A DNA stretch of 24,762 nucleotides, taken from positions 1 through 24,762 of IMG/VR virus record IMGVR_UViG_3300032323_001472; one strand, written 5' to 3'. This DNA is from a virus. Made by a program: the position numbers and the translations under genes. Below the pieces are notes generated by a model, which was not told the DNA's origin, searched no databases, and saw nothing but the letters and a program-made list of their open reading frames with translations. Numbering within the stretch: position 1 is the stretch's first letter; the number at the start of each line of letters is the position of its first letter. Positions 7,737 through 16,677 of the stretch are shown one piece after another.

Positions 7737-10700
7737 ATGTCATTATTGGACCTAAAATCAGATTTGTCAAAATATCGTTCTGAACCTTCTCGTGAAGAAA
7801 AAAATGAACCACAAAACTCTGTTGCGAAATCTTCAACAAATTTTGCAACAGTTCAACCTATTACGGATTCCCTTTTAAGTAAGATACCTAATATAAAAAA
7901 ACCAACTTCAAAAGATATAGTTAGTAAATTAAATTCAACAAATCTTGATAATATCAAAGATCCCAAAAAAACGGAACCTTTGGAAAAAAGATTAAACACA
8001 ACAAAATTAGATGATATTGTAAAAAAAGATTTTGATGAATTGTTATTAAACTCTATATCAGAGTTTTCACCGTCTGCTATTGATATAAATTCTTATAATT
8101 TAGGAAGACAACCTATTGAAAAAATTGTATCAAAATTTGATGATATAAAACAGACAGATTTTGTTAGCTCACTTGATAAATCAAATATTCTTGTTTTGAA
8201 GAGCGATCAAGGAACAAATAATAACACATCCGATATTGAAATAACATCAAAACCTTTTCAATTCGATAGAACAAAAACTTCTCCGAATATAACAGAAAAT
8301 CCAGAAGATGCAACAGATAATATAGTGATACCAAAATTGTCTATAACTGGAAAACCATTATCAATAGACAGACAAAAACAATCCGTTATAATAGATAAAG
8401 ACTTGGTATCACCCATAAACAACATAATAAGTCCAGATATTTCATTACAAAGAACTAATTTAACTTTTAATAGAATTGTAGAATCTCCAAACATAGTAAA
8501 AGATACTATAAAAGAAGGTCTGGTTGTTGATCCAAAAATAAGTGTTTTTAGAATTGAACAAGGAACAAATCATTTCAAAGATAATAGTGATTTGAATCCA
8601 GATAAACCACAAATATATTTCATACAATCATCATTGTTGGCGGCAAGAAAACCACGGTTGGAACCTGATAATGTAAGATACAATCAGATTTCAAATCAAT
8701 TATCTGACAATAGTGATTTTAATATAGATGATATAATACGAACAAATCCATCTGGAAGAAATGAAGATCCAACTCGTTCACCATACTCAACCGATGGAAC
8801 ACGAGCAGTTGATTATTTTGGAAATTCTTATTTTAGAGGATTCAGTATTCGTCAATCAAATACTGAATATAGTAATTTACCATCTGCTTATGGATGGAAA
8901 GGTGGTCGTGGTGATGCACCTACCGTTAATTTTGTTACAGATGTTAATGGTAGAGGTTTTGAAAAATTTGCTAGAATCAGAGAAACTTCATACAAAACTA
9001 ATTCTTCTGAACTTGGATTCGTTACGATTCAAAGAGTTAATTTCTTTGATATTAAAAAAGAGTATGCAACTGATGGATTTACACCGTTTCCTGTTGCATT
9101 AAGAACAAGTTACATTAAAGACTCATCCAAATTTACTTGGATTGGTCCAAGAGACAGGTCTCCTGCCGTAAATTATTTTGATATTGAAGCACAAAAAACA
9201 ACTGCTGGATTTCATGGATTTGCTCAAGTATATGATACAAAGTATATTGCAGAATCTTCCATATATGATTGGGACGGTAAAAGAGAAAATGCTCCATCTA
9301 TAAATTACTTTGATATAAATGGAAGGAATACAACCGCTGGTTTTGAAAAGTTTGCACAGATATACGATACAAAATATATTCCTGAATCATCGATATATGA
9401 TTGGGATGGAAAGCGTGAAAATGCCCCATCTGTAAATTATTTTGATTTGAATGTTCAAAATACAAATGCAGGATTCCATAATTTTGCTCAACTATATGAT
9501 ACGAAGTATATTCCAGAATCATCAAGATTTGATTGGGATGGTGCTAGAGTTGATGCTCCAACGGTTAATTATTTTGATATAAATACACAACATACAACTG
9601 TTGGTTTCCATTCTTTTGCTCAAAAATATGATACGAAGTATATTCCAGAATCATCGGAATTTGATTGGGACGGTGCTAGAGGAGATGCACCATCGGTGGA
9701 TTATTTTGATTTTTCAAAAAGAAATACTACACAAGGATTTCATACGTTTGCACAAAAGTTAATAACAAAGTATGTACCAGAATCTTCCGATTATGATTGG
9801 GATGGAGTTAGACAAAATGCACCATCCGTTGATTACTTCGATATTTCAAAGTCAAATACTACCGTTGGTTTCCATACGTTTGCTCCACATTATGAAACAA
9901 AGTATGTACCGGAGTCATCCAGATTTGATTGGGATGGATCAAGAGGTAATGCACCATCTGTAAATTATTTTGATACAATAGAAACAAATAGAACCGAGCT
10001 TTTCAGAGGAAGATTTAGATCAAAAACAACTGCTGGTTTCCATACTTTCGCTCAAAGATATGATACGAAGTATGTACCAGAGTCATCGGAATTTGATTGG
10101 GATGGTGTTAGATTACAGGCACCGTCTGTGAATTATTTTGATACATCAAAAACAAATAAAACAATATCTGAATTTCCTGACGGATTTAGTGCAAAAACAA
10201 CTGCTGGTTTCCACACATTTGCTCGTATGTTAGATACTAAGTATATTCCGGATTCTTCACGATACGATTGGAATGGTAAGGCAGATAGACGTAATTTTAG
10301 AAATCCAATACCTGTTGATTTCTTTGACAATACGGCAGCGGTAAATAAATACGGAAATAAATTGTTTATAAATGTTCCAGTTGATTATAGAGGCGGTGTT
10401 ACCATTGGAACAAAGGACAAGTATGTTCAAAAAACATTTGGTGGTTTCCATATATTTGCTCAGTTATATGATTCAAAATATGTACCAGAATCATCAAGAT
10501 TTGATTGGGATGGCACAAAAACTAATGCCCCTACTGTAAACTATTTTGATACAGCACAATCTAACAGAACAACATCGGAAGAAAACTCATTACTTGCAGA
10601 CTTTAATAAACCAAAACAGTTTGTTGCAAAAACAACTGCTGGTTTTCATATATTTGCACAAAAATATGATTCCAAATACATAAATTATGCTTCAATTTAC

Positions 10701-13700
10701 GATTGGGATGGTGTTGCTGATAGAACTGGCTTTACAAATCCAATACCAGTTGATTTCTTTGATACTGGAAACACAAATAGAACAGAAACCGAGTTTCCAA
10801 ATGGATTTGTACCACACACGAAAGAAGGTTTCCACATATTTGCACAAAAATATGATTCAAAGTATGTTGATTATTCTTCAATTTACGATTGGGACGGTAT
10901 TGCAGACAGATTGGAGTTCAAAAATCCAATACCTGTTGATTTCTTCGATAATAATGTAGTTTATTCCGCATATCAAGATAGATTTGGTATAAAAATTGCA
11001 ACAAAAGATGCTTATGTTCAAAAAACAATAGCCGGATTCCATAATTTTGCTCAGTTATATGATTCAAAGTATATTCCAGAGGCATCAAGATTTGATTGGG
11101 ATGGTTTTAAACAAAATGCTCCTGCGGTAAATTACTTTGATAATCCATTATTTTCTCGTCAAACAAATGTAGTAAATGCAGTTGTAAAACTGGCAGCAAC
11201 AGATTCTTATGTTCAAAAAACATTCGGTGGGTTTGATACATTTATAGACAAATATGACAGTAGATATGTTCCAGATTCATCATTATACGATTGGGATGGT
11301 AAAAGACAAGATGCTCCTGTTGTAAATTTCTTCGATATAGATTTTAAGAAAACAACAGTCGGATTCCATAAGTTTGCACAAAAATTAGATACAAAATATG
11401 TTCCGGGTTCATCTGGCTTTGATTGGGATGGTCCAAAAATAAATGCACCTGCTGTTGATTATTTCCCAAATGTTTATGGTGATGGGTTTATAACATTTGC
11501 TCGCGAATTGAACAGTAGATTGAATTTAGAGTCTTCAAGATTTGATTGGGATGGTAAACGATCAAATGCTCCTGGAATAAATTATTTTCAAAAGTTAAAA
11601 CCAAAAACAGAATATGCTATAAGACTTATTGCAAATTACCTTGTACCACAAAGTGATATTGTAATTCAACAAGGTGATCCACAATATCCTGAATTTTTTA
11701 ATATAATCGGAATGGATAAAGGATTTATACCATTTAATACTAATAAAACTATAACTGCATATTCACCGTATCTGACTGAGTTCTCACCCTCAGCCAGATT
11801 AGATAAGTATACAAACTTTTTCCCTGCACCAAATAATTACACACTTTCTGGTCCTATATTAAATGCTACTGGATTAGAAGCTACTGATCCATCAACGTTG
11901 GGAATGGTAACTGGATTATTAACTGGTATCGGTGGTTTCATACCATATCTTGGCACGTTAAATAGACCAACACAGGATCCTTCTGTTACTGAAATTGGTG
12001 CTACAGATTTTGTAACCGGTTTAAATGCAACACAACAGACACAACTTGCTATAAATAGAGGGTTTGCACCGAATGCATCTAATTCATATAGTTCACCTGT
12101 TGTAAAAAGATCCTCTATAAGAACAAAAACGCTTGGAACTAAACTTTCTTTGATAGATGCTAAAAGAAAAACAACTTCATTTTTCTCATGGGCAAGATGG
12201 CCACTTGGTCAAGACTTGGGTTTTATCAAAAATATGTCATTATTTCGTGGTACATTATATCCTATAATTGGACCACATTTTAGTACAAGAGATATTCCCG
12301 ATACCACAATACAATCTATTATAGCAAATATAGATTTTTCAAATTTGGGTGGATTGAGTGGTGGAAGTGTGCCATCGGTTGCTTCACTTGGAAATGTTAA
12401 TGTAGGAATATCTACAACTACGAATAATGGAACAAGTTTTAATCTTCAAGTAGAACATGGTCGTGGTGATGCAAATATACAACGATTAAATTCATTTGGT
12501 TTTGGTCCAGATAATTTGGGACAAGGACAGGCATTTTTAGATGCACTTTTACCACATTCTCTCGGTAGACGCCCTTGGTCTGGAAAAATTTCAAACGGTT
12601 TGTATTCATCATTACAAAACCAATATCCAATTTATACACACGATGTTTCTTCTAGATTTTATGGTTATCGTAGACCAAATAATTCCAATACTGATGCACC
12701 ATATACACCATATGATGAAGAATTATCAAGACGTGGTAATGCTGTAGCAAATGATCCTTCAATATGGCGTACTGGAAAAGGTGGACCATATGAAAGACAA
12801 CTAAAAAATGGTTGGTGGGTTGAACCTGGTATGCCACAGGATGGTGATTACAGTCCAGGTAGCGTTAGAAATCCAAACCGTAATTTTGTGGGAATGGGAC
12901 AGACGGATCAAAATGCTATAACTGGTAACTTTAAAATCAGAGCATCGTCAGAAAATTTAGTTAGAAAATATGGATATATTGGTAGATGGGCATTAGACAC
13001 TGGTGAGTTGGCTAAACAATATACAAAATTTGATCTTCGTAAAGATTCTTACAATACAGATTTAATATGGTCACAACCATATTATGTATCAGATATAGGT
13101 GCAAATTGGGGTTGGGGTGCCCTTGCGTGTGGAAGATTTAGCCCAACAACTCAATTAGATAGAAGACTTGCAGATTTACAGAGAATCGGTAAATTCATGT
13201 CATCTGGTAAAGGTTTAATGTGGACATTGAAGCAGTTTGGTATGCAGTTTATGAATCCATTTGTAGACACATGGAGCGAACCATTTGATTTATACCAAGA
13301 TTTACAAAGAACAAATGTAAATCAAACTGGTGTAAACTCCACACGAGATATTGTTGCTACAAATCAGGCACTATTGCCCAATTTCTTTGGAAGGAGTGAT
13401 GGATCTGGTGGATTAAAGTCGATTAGAGGAAACGCTACAATATTTATGCCACCGCCAACAATGATATACAATCCATTATCAACGATAATAAGTACCGTAT
13501 TGAGTGGAATTGGTCATGATCAAAGACATATAAAATCATCGGCATTTGGTTTTCAAGGTGCACAACAATGGACACCGAATTATAGAGAACAAATTGCAAA
13601 AGAAGTGTTTGCAAACAGTAATCCAGAGAATGTATTATCGTCAGTATCATCTCGGACTGGACCTGCAGGAACTGGTTTACAAAATTTGGGTGCACAGGGT

Positions 13701-16250
13701 ACACGAAGATTCCCAAATGACTTAAACCAACACTATGAGGCACAAACAACTTATAGAAACAGAACTGGATTCTCAACACAAAATATCGGTGGTGTTGATT
13801 ATAGAGAAAAAACATTTCATAGAAAACAAAATGGTGACTGGTTAATTCCAGTTGATGAAACGGTTGATTGGTGGACGCTTGGTGGTGCTAATGGTATGGG
13901 TGGTGCTACTCCAGGTGGTTCCGGAAACGTTGAAGCAACAAATTACTTTGAATCACCACAGAAAGCTGATCCTGTAACACGTCAGAGAAGATACAACAGA
14001 TTGATTGGTTTGATGAAAGAAATGTTACCACAATCATTTTCTCCAATGCTGTCACCACAGCGTGATTCTGCATTTGCAACAACCGGTCCTGTCCCTGCAC
14101 AGGCAGGTGTCACTGGAAATACTGGAATAACTGATCCAAATAGTGAATTGAGGATATTGGCAAACTCGTCTTTGATGAAGACACATCAAAATAGATTACG
14201 CGATGGGGAAATAATAAGAATTTCTTCAAACTTTGGTGGACCTGGATCGTTTCTTGGTTTAGGTGGAACCACTATAAATAAATCAAGTCATAAGTTATTA
14301 GGAACATATACAACTATTCCTACACTTGATAAAGATAAAATATTAGACGGAACACAAAGAGAAACATTTTTTGCTAAGGACTTCTACGGAACATATAGTG
14401 ATAGATTACGTGGAATAAATGAGATAGAGGTTTCATCCGATGGATCTAAAGCAGAATTGGGTGGTGATTTAAGAACACTTGTTAATGCATTAGATTCTAG
14501 TAAACCCACTCTTTCTTATCAAACCGATGGTGCATTTAAAGATCCGTACGGCACAAATTCTGTTCTATTGGGTGAACAAGTTACAATACAACCTATAACT
14601 CAAATGCGTTTGAATAAAATAAAACCATTTGATTTTCTATATCCAAATCCTTTGAATAGATTATCAAGGCCGAATGTAATGGATGAATTTAGGGATCCAA
14701 ATAATACTATGAGTGATGGTCCAGATGCATCTATACAGTCTATCCAAAACAGACAACTATTCGCAACAACACCATATCAATACATGGAAAGATTTAACGG
14801 AGCCGGAAGAGCATTAGTTGGGGGTGTTGATAGATCATCTGCTTGGAATGCAAATTGGAGAAAGGGTCGTGGTGCAACTAAATTTAATGATTTTAGATGG
14901 GACACTGAAAATTTTGGAAATGGTGGTGCAATAGCATATGCAACAAGTCCTGAATCCTTGCCAAATTGGACGGGATTAGTTAATAAACAATTCTCCACAC
15001 ACCCGGCTATAAGTAATTACGCAAATACAAATTTAGAAGAAACATTTGGATTTTATGAAAATGCCGGTGACGCTGGTAATGATAGAGGTAATCCAAGAAA
15101 ATCAAATATTGAATATGCAAAAGTAACATCATTCAATCCTGCACTTCCAGGTGCTCGATTCATCAAACCCGCAACTAATGGTCAGTATGCAACATATCCT
15201 GTTCCTGTTAAAAAGCCAAATTCTAATAATTTTAGAGGCGATAGAATAAACATAATAGATTATAAGCGGGCAAACTTTGCAATAACAAAAGATTTGGTAT
15301 ACGAAATGGGTGAGTTTGATAACCCAACGCTTCAAGGACGAAATGATTTGATAGAATTTTATTTCTCAAGTGTAGTTTTACGAGGACACAACTACTGTCC
15401 AGCGGAAGTTATAGTATTTAGAGCAACTTTTGATAGTATAACGGATAACCATAAACCATCGTGGAGTCCTGTAAAATATATGGGCAGAGGTGATCCACTC
15501 TATACTTACGATGGATATGAAAGAGATGTGAGCTTTAATTTTACGGTTCACATTGGATCTCGCGATGAAATGAAAGCATCATGGAGGAAATTAAACTACT
15601 TAGCAACATGGACGATGCCAGAATATACTGGTGCAGGATATATTCGTGCTCCATTTTGTAGATTGAATATCGGTAATTTGTTTAGAAAAATGCCAGGATA
15701 TATCAGTAATCTAAGTTACACATTTGACAATCAAGGTGGAACATGGGAAACTGCAAAATTGCAGGGTGATAAATATACAAATGCAACTGATAAAACAATA
15801 ATCGATGAATCTAGACCTGGCGTATTGGAGTTGCCAAAAACTATACAAGTTTCCGTTGGATTTGTTCCGATAGGTGTTTATCGTCCTGAAAGATATGGAG
15901 TTGTTTATCCATTGTACGATGATAGAGTTGATAGTAATGATAATCCAGAAAATGGTTTGATACCACAAAGAGAAGATGTTGTTAATTGGTTTAAAACATT
16001 TGATAACACCAGTGTACAAACTGATCCAGATGCTCAAGAGTACCTTGCTGTTCCACCTATTGTATACAAGCCAACACCAGGTGCGGCAAAGGCGGTGGTT
16101 CTTTCACAAAATGGACTTACAAATATACCATTAGATTCTGGCAATCTTGGTCCTGGCGAATATGGTCCAGCTAATCCTAATGCGCCACAAGGTCCTCAAT
16201 TATACGAACAAGTTATGTTGGAGGCAGATGCACCAGCACCTACACCTTAA
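7737..16250 (+). CDS. Giant repeat-containing baseplate/tail structural protein with C-terminal tube-initiator-like domain
   Basis: This 2837-residue protein takes up about a third of the window. Residues 1-300 are Asn/Asp/Ser/Lys-rich, low-complexity and loosely repetitive. Residues 357-1285 hold 18 degenerate repeats around GFHTFAQKYDTKY, VPESSRFDWDG and NAPSVNYFD. Residues 1286-2500 are rich in Gly, Asn, Tyr and Trp and include KGLMWTLKQFGMQFMNPF (about 1824-1841) and GGPGSFLGLGGTTI (about 2167-2180), patterns I associate with large structural proteins of T4-related phages. Residues about 2505-2740 include FRATFDSITDNHKPSW, YMGRGDPLYTYDGYERDVSF and LNYLATWTMPEYTGAGYIRA, resembling baseplate tube-initiator proteins of the gp48/gp54 type. 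No enzyme motif or signal peptide is seen. Start ATG 7737 has AAAAGGA 6 bases upstream. Position between tape measure and gp53-like gene fits a baseplate component. The C-terminal domain call is moderate; repeat function is unknown. Confidence 0.8.
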   Translation: MSLLDLKSDLSKYRSEPSREEKNEPQNSVAKSSTNFATVQPITDSLLSKIPNIKKPTSKDIVSKLNSTNLDNIKDPKKTEPLEKRLNTTKLDDIVKKDFDELLLNSISEFSPSAIDINSYNLGRQPIEKIVSKFDDIKQTDFVSSLDKSNILVLKSDQGTNNNTSDIEITSKPFQFDRTKTSPNITENPEDATDNIVIPKLSITGKPLSIDRQKQSVIIDKDLVSPINNIISPDISLQRTNLTFNRIVESPNIVKDTIKEGLVVDPKISVFRIEQGTNHFKDNSDLNPDKPQIYFIQSSLLAARKPRLEPDNVRYNQISNQLSDNSDFNIDDIIRTNPSGRNEDPTRSPYSTDGTRAVDYFGNSYFRGFSIRQSNTEYSNLPSAYGWKGGRGDAPTVNFVTDVNGRGFEKFARIRETSYKTNSSELGFVTIQRVNFFDIKKEYATDGFTPFPVALRTSYIKDSSKFTWIGPRDRSPAVNYFDIEAQKTTAGFHGFAQVYDTKYIAESSIYDWDGKRENAPSINYFDINGRNTTAGFEKFAQIYDTKYIPESSIYDWDGKRENAPSVNYFDLNVQNTNAGFHNFAQLYDTKYIPESSRFDWDGARVDAPTVNYFDINTQHTTVGFHSFAQKYDTKYIPESSEFDWDGARGDAPSVDYFDFSKRNTTQGFHTFAQKLITKYVPESSDYDWDGVRQNAPSVDYFDISKSNTTVGFHTFAPHYETKYVPESSRFDWDGSRGNAPSVNYFDTIETNRTELFRGRFRSKTTAGFHTFAQRYDTKYVPESSEFDWDGVRLQAPSVNYFDTSKTNKTISEFPDGFSAKTTAGFHTFARMLDTKYIPDSSRYDWNGKADRRNFRNPIPVDFFDNTAAVNKYGNKLFINVPVDYRGGVTIGTKDKYVQKTFGGFHIFAQLYDSKYVPESSRFDWDGTKTNAPTVNYFDTAQSNRTTSEENSLLADFNKPKQFVAKTTAGFHIFAQKYDSKYINYASIYDWDGVADRTGFTNPIPVDFFDTGNTNRTETEFPNGFVPHTKEGFHIFAQKYDSKYVDYSSIYDWDGIADRLEFKNPIPVDFFDNNVVYSAYQDRFGIKIATKDAYVQKTIAGFHNFAQLYDSKYIPEASRFDWDGFKQNAPAVNYFDNPLFSRQTNVVNAVVKLAATDSYVQKTFGGFDTFIDKYDSRYVPDSSLYDWDGKRQDAPVVNFFDIDFKKTTVGFHKFAQKLDTKYVPGSSGFDWDGPKINAPAVDYFPNVYGDGFITFARELNSRLNLESSRFDWDGKRSNAPGINYFQKLKPKTEYAIRLIANYLVPQSDIVIQQGDPQYPEFFNIIGMDKGFIPFNTNKTITAYSPYLTEFSPSARLDKYTNFFPAPNNYTLSGPILNATGLEATDPSTLGMVTGLLTGIGGFIPYLGTLNRPTQDPSVTEIGATDFVTGLNATQQTQLAINRGFAPNASNSYSSPVVKRSSIRTKTLGTKLSLIDAKRKTTSFFSWARWPLGQDLGFIKNMSLFRGTLYPIIGPHFSTRDIPDTTIQSIIANIDFSNLGGLSGGSVPSVASLGNVNVGISTTTNNGTSFNLQVEHGRGDANIQRLNSFGFGPDNLGQGQAFLDALLPHSLGRRPWSGKISNGLYSSLQNQYPIYTHDVSSRFYGYRRPNNSNTDAPYTPYDEELSRRGNAVANDPSIWRTGKGGPYERQLKNGWWVEPGMPQDGDYSPGSVRNPNRNFVGMGQTDQNAITGNFKIRASSENLVRKYGYIGRWALDTGELAKQYTKFDLRKDSYNTDLIWSQPYYVSDIGANWGWGALACGRFSPTTQLDRRLADLQRIGKFMSSGKGLMWTLKQFGMQFMNPFVDTWSEPFDLYQDLQRTNVNQTGVNSTRDIVATNQALLPNFFGRSDGSGGLKSIRGNATIFMPPPTMIYNPLSTIISTVLSGIGHDQRHIKSSAFGFQGAQQWTPNYREQIAKEVFANSNPENVLSSVSSRTGPAGTGLQNLGAQGTRRFPNDLNQHYEAQTTYRNRTGFSTQNIGGVDYREKTFHRKQNGDWLIPVDETVDWWTLGGANGMGGATPGGSGNVEATNYFESPQKADPVTRQRRYNRLIGLMKEMLPQSFSPMLSPQRDSAFATTGPVPAQAGVTGNTGITDPNSELRILANSSLMKTHQNRLRDGEIIRISSNFGGPGSFLGLGGTTINKSSHKLLGTYTTIPTLDKDKILDGTQRETFFAKDFYGTYSDRLRGINEIEVSSDGSKAELGGDLRTLVNALDSSKPTLSYQTDGAFKDPYGTNSVLLGEQVTIQPITQMRLNKIKPFDFLYPNPLNRLSRPNVMDEFRDPNNTMSDGPDASIQSIQNRQLFATTPYQYMERFNGAGRALVGGVDRSSAWNANWRKGRGATKFNDFRWDTENFGNGGAIAYATSPESLPNWTGLVNKQFSTHPAISNYANTNLEETFGFYENAGDAGNDRGNPRKSNIEYAKVTSFNPALPGARFIKPATNGQYATYPVPVKKPNSNNFRGDRINIIDYKRANFAITKDLVYEMGEFDNPTLQGRNDLIEFYFSSVVLRGHNYCPAEVIVFRATFDSITDNHKPSWSPVKYMGRGDPLYTYDGYERDVSFNFTVHIGSRDEMKASWRKLNYLATWTMPEYTGAGYIRAPFCRLNIGNLFRKMPGYISNLSYTFDNQGGTWETAKLQGDKYTNATDKTIIDESRPGVLELPKTIQVSVGFVPIGVYRPERYGVVYPLYDDRVDSNDNPENGLIPQREDVVNWFKTFDNTSVQTDPDAQEYLAVPPIVYKPTPGAAKAVVLSQNGLTNIPLDSGNLGPGEYGPANPNAPQGPQLYEQVMLEADAPAPTP
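8805..11591 (+). repeat. 18 degenerate in-frame repeats, 44-residue core
   Basis: Eighteen protein-level repeats cover residues 357-1285 of the giant protein. Six consecutive units at 9183-9974 are exactly 132 bases (44 codons) each. Later units are lengthened to 56-74 codons by variable insertions at the unit junction. Conserved positions are GF-x-x-FA, Y-D-(T/S)-(K/R)-Y, a Ser pair, DWDG, a Pro near AP, and (N/D)(Y/F)FD. Outer units (the first three and last two) are the most divergent. Confidence 0.95.
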
Positions 16251-16253
16251 AAC

Positions 16254-16289
16254 ATTCCCCACTTCTTTATGTTGTGGGGAATTTTTTTT
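16254..16289 (+). terminator. Hairpin terminator after the giant gene
   Basis: A 9-bp stem (ATTCCCCAC with GTGGGGAAT) closes an 11-base loop and is followed by a run of T. It begins 4 bases after the stop codon of the giant gene. Confidence 0.9.
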
Positions 16290-16293
16290 AATC

Positions 16294-16302
16294 ATATTTA
16301 TA
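16294..16302 (+). promoter_or_regulatory. ATATTTATA motif, putative late promoter element
   Basis: The recurring motif lies 5 bases after the terminator T-run and 36 bases before the gp53-like start. It probably heads the baseplate group 16339-19467. Confidence 0.5.
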
Positions 16303-16338
16303 TTAGATAATTGACTATTCATTCGTAATAGGAATAAT

Positions 16339-16674
16339 ATGGAAAACAGATACTCTATGTGTAGTATAGTTAGTGGATCCAGAAAAATGGAACCCGATGG
16401 TAATTTTAGAAATGTAAGTAGATTATCAACTGTTATGTATCCTGATCTTAGAACTGGAGACGACCAAATCATAATGGCAGTAGAAGGTGATAGACTCGAT
16501 ACTCTTGCAAAGGAATTTTATGGTGATGAAACGTTTTGGTTTGTTATTGCAGCTGCTAACAATCTTGGCAGAGGAACATTAAATATTCCAGGTGGAACAT
16601 TGGTTAGAGTTCCAAGATATTCCGAATACGATGGTATTTCTGCTTTGTTAAGAACTTATAATGATGAAAGGTGA
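16339..16674 (+). CDS. gp53: Baseplate wedge protein with LysM-like domain (T4 gp53-like)
   Basis: A 111-residue protein whose C-terminal half is LysM-like: EGDRLDTLAKEFYGDETFWF, then an Ala/Asn helix, then LNIPGGTLVRVPR. This is the GD-x-L-x-x-IA-x-x-Y-G ... IP-x-G-x-x-(L/V)-x-IP pattern. T4 gp53 is a wedge protein that joins adjacent wedges and also contains a LysM-like fold. In tail gene clusters small LysM proteins next to the hub play this type of structural role rather than binding peptidoglycan. The N-terminal 40 residues (RYSMCSIVSGS onward) contain an F-R-x-V-S-R-L-S-T-V segment likely to form the strand that contacts partners. The start at ATG 16339 has AGGA 8 bases upstream. The next gene starts 3 bases after its stop, suggesting co-translation. 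Confidence 0.75.
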   Translation: MENRYSMCSIVSGSRKMEPDGNFRNVSRLSTVMYPDLRTGDDQIIMAVEGDRLDTLAKEFYGDETFWFVIAAANNLGRGTLNIPGGTLVRVPRYSEYDGISALLRTYNDER

Positions 16675-16677
16675 TTT

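Noticed and set aside
9183-9974. Regular 132-base spacing resembling a CRISPR or satellite array
   Set aside because: Units are joined without spacers, stay in frame, and are better conserved as protein than as DNA, so this is a coding repeat.
16339-16674. Cell-wall lysis enzyme based on the LysM domain
   Set aside because: There is no catalytic domain, and the position among baseplate genes fits a structural gp53-like role.
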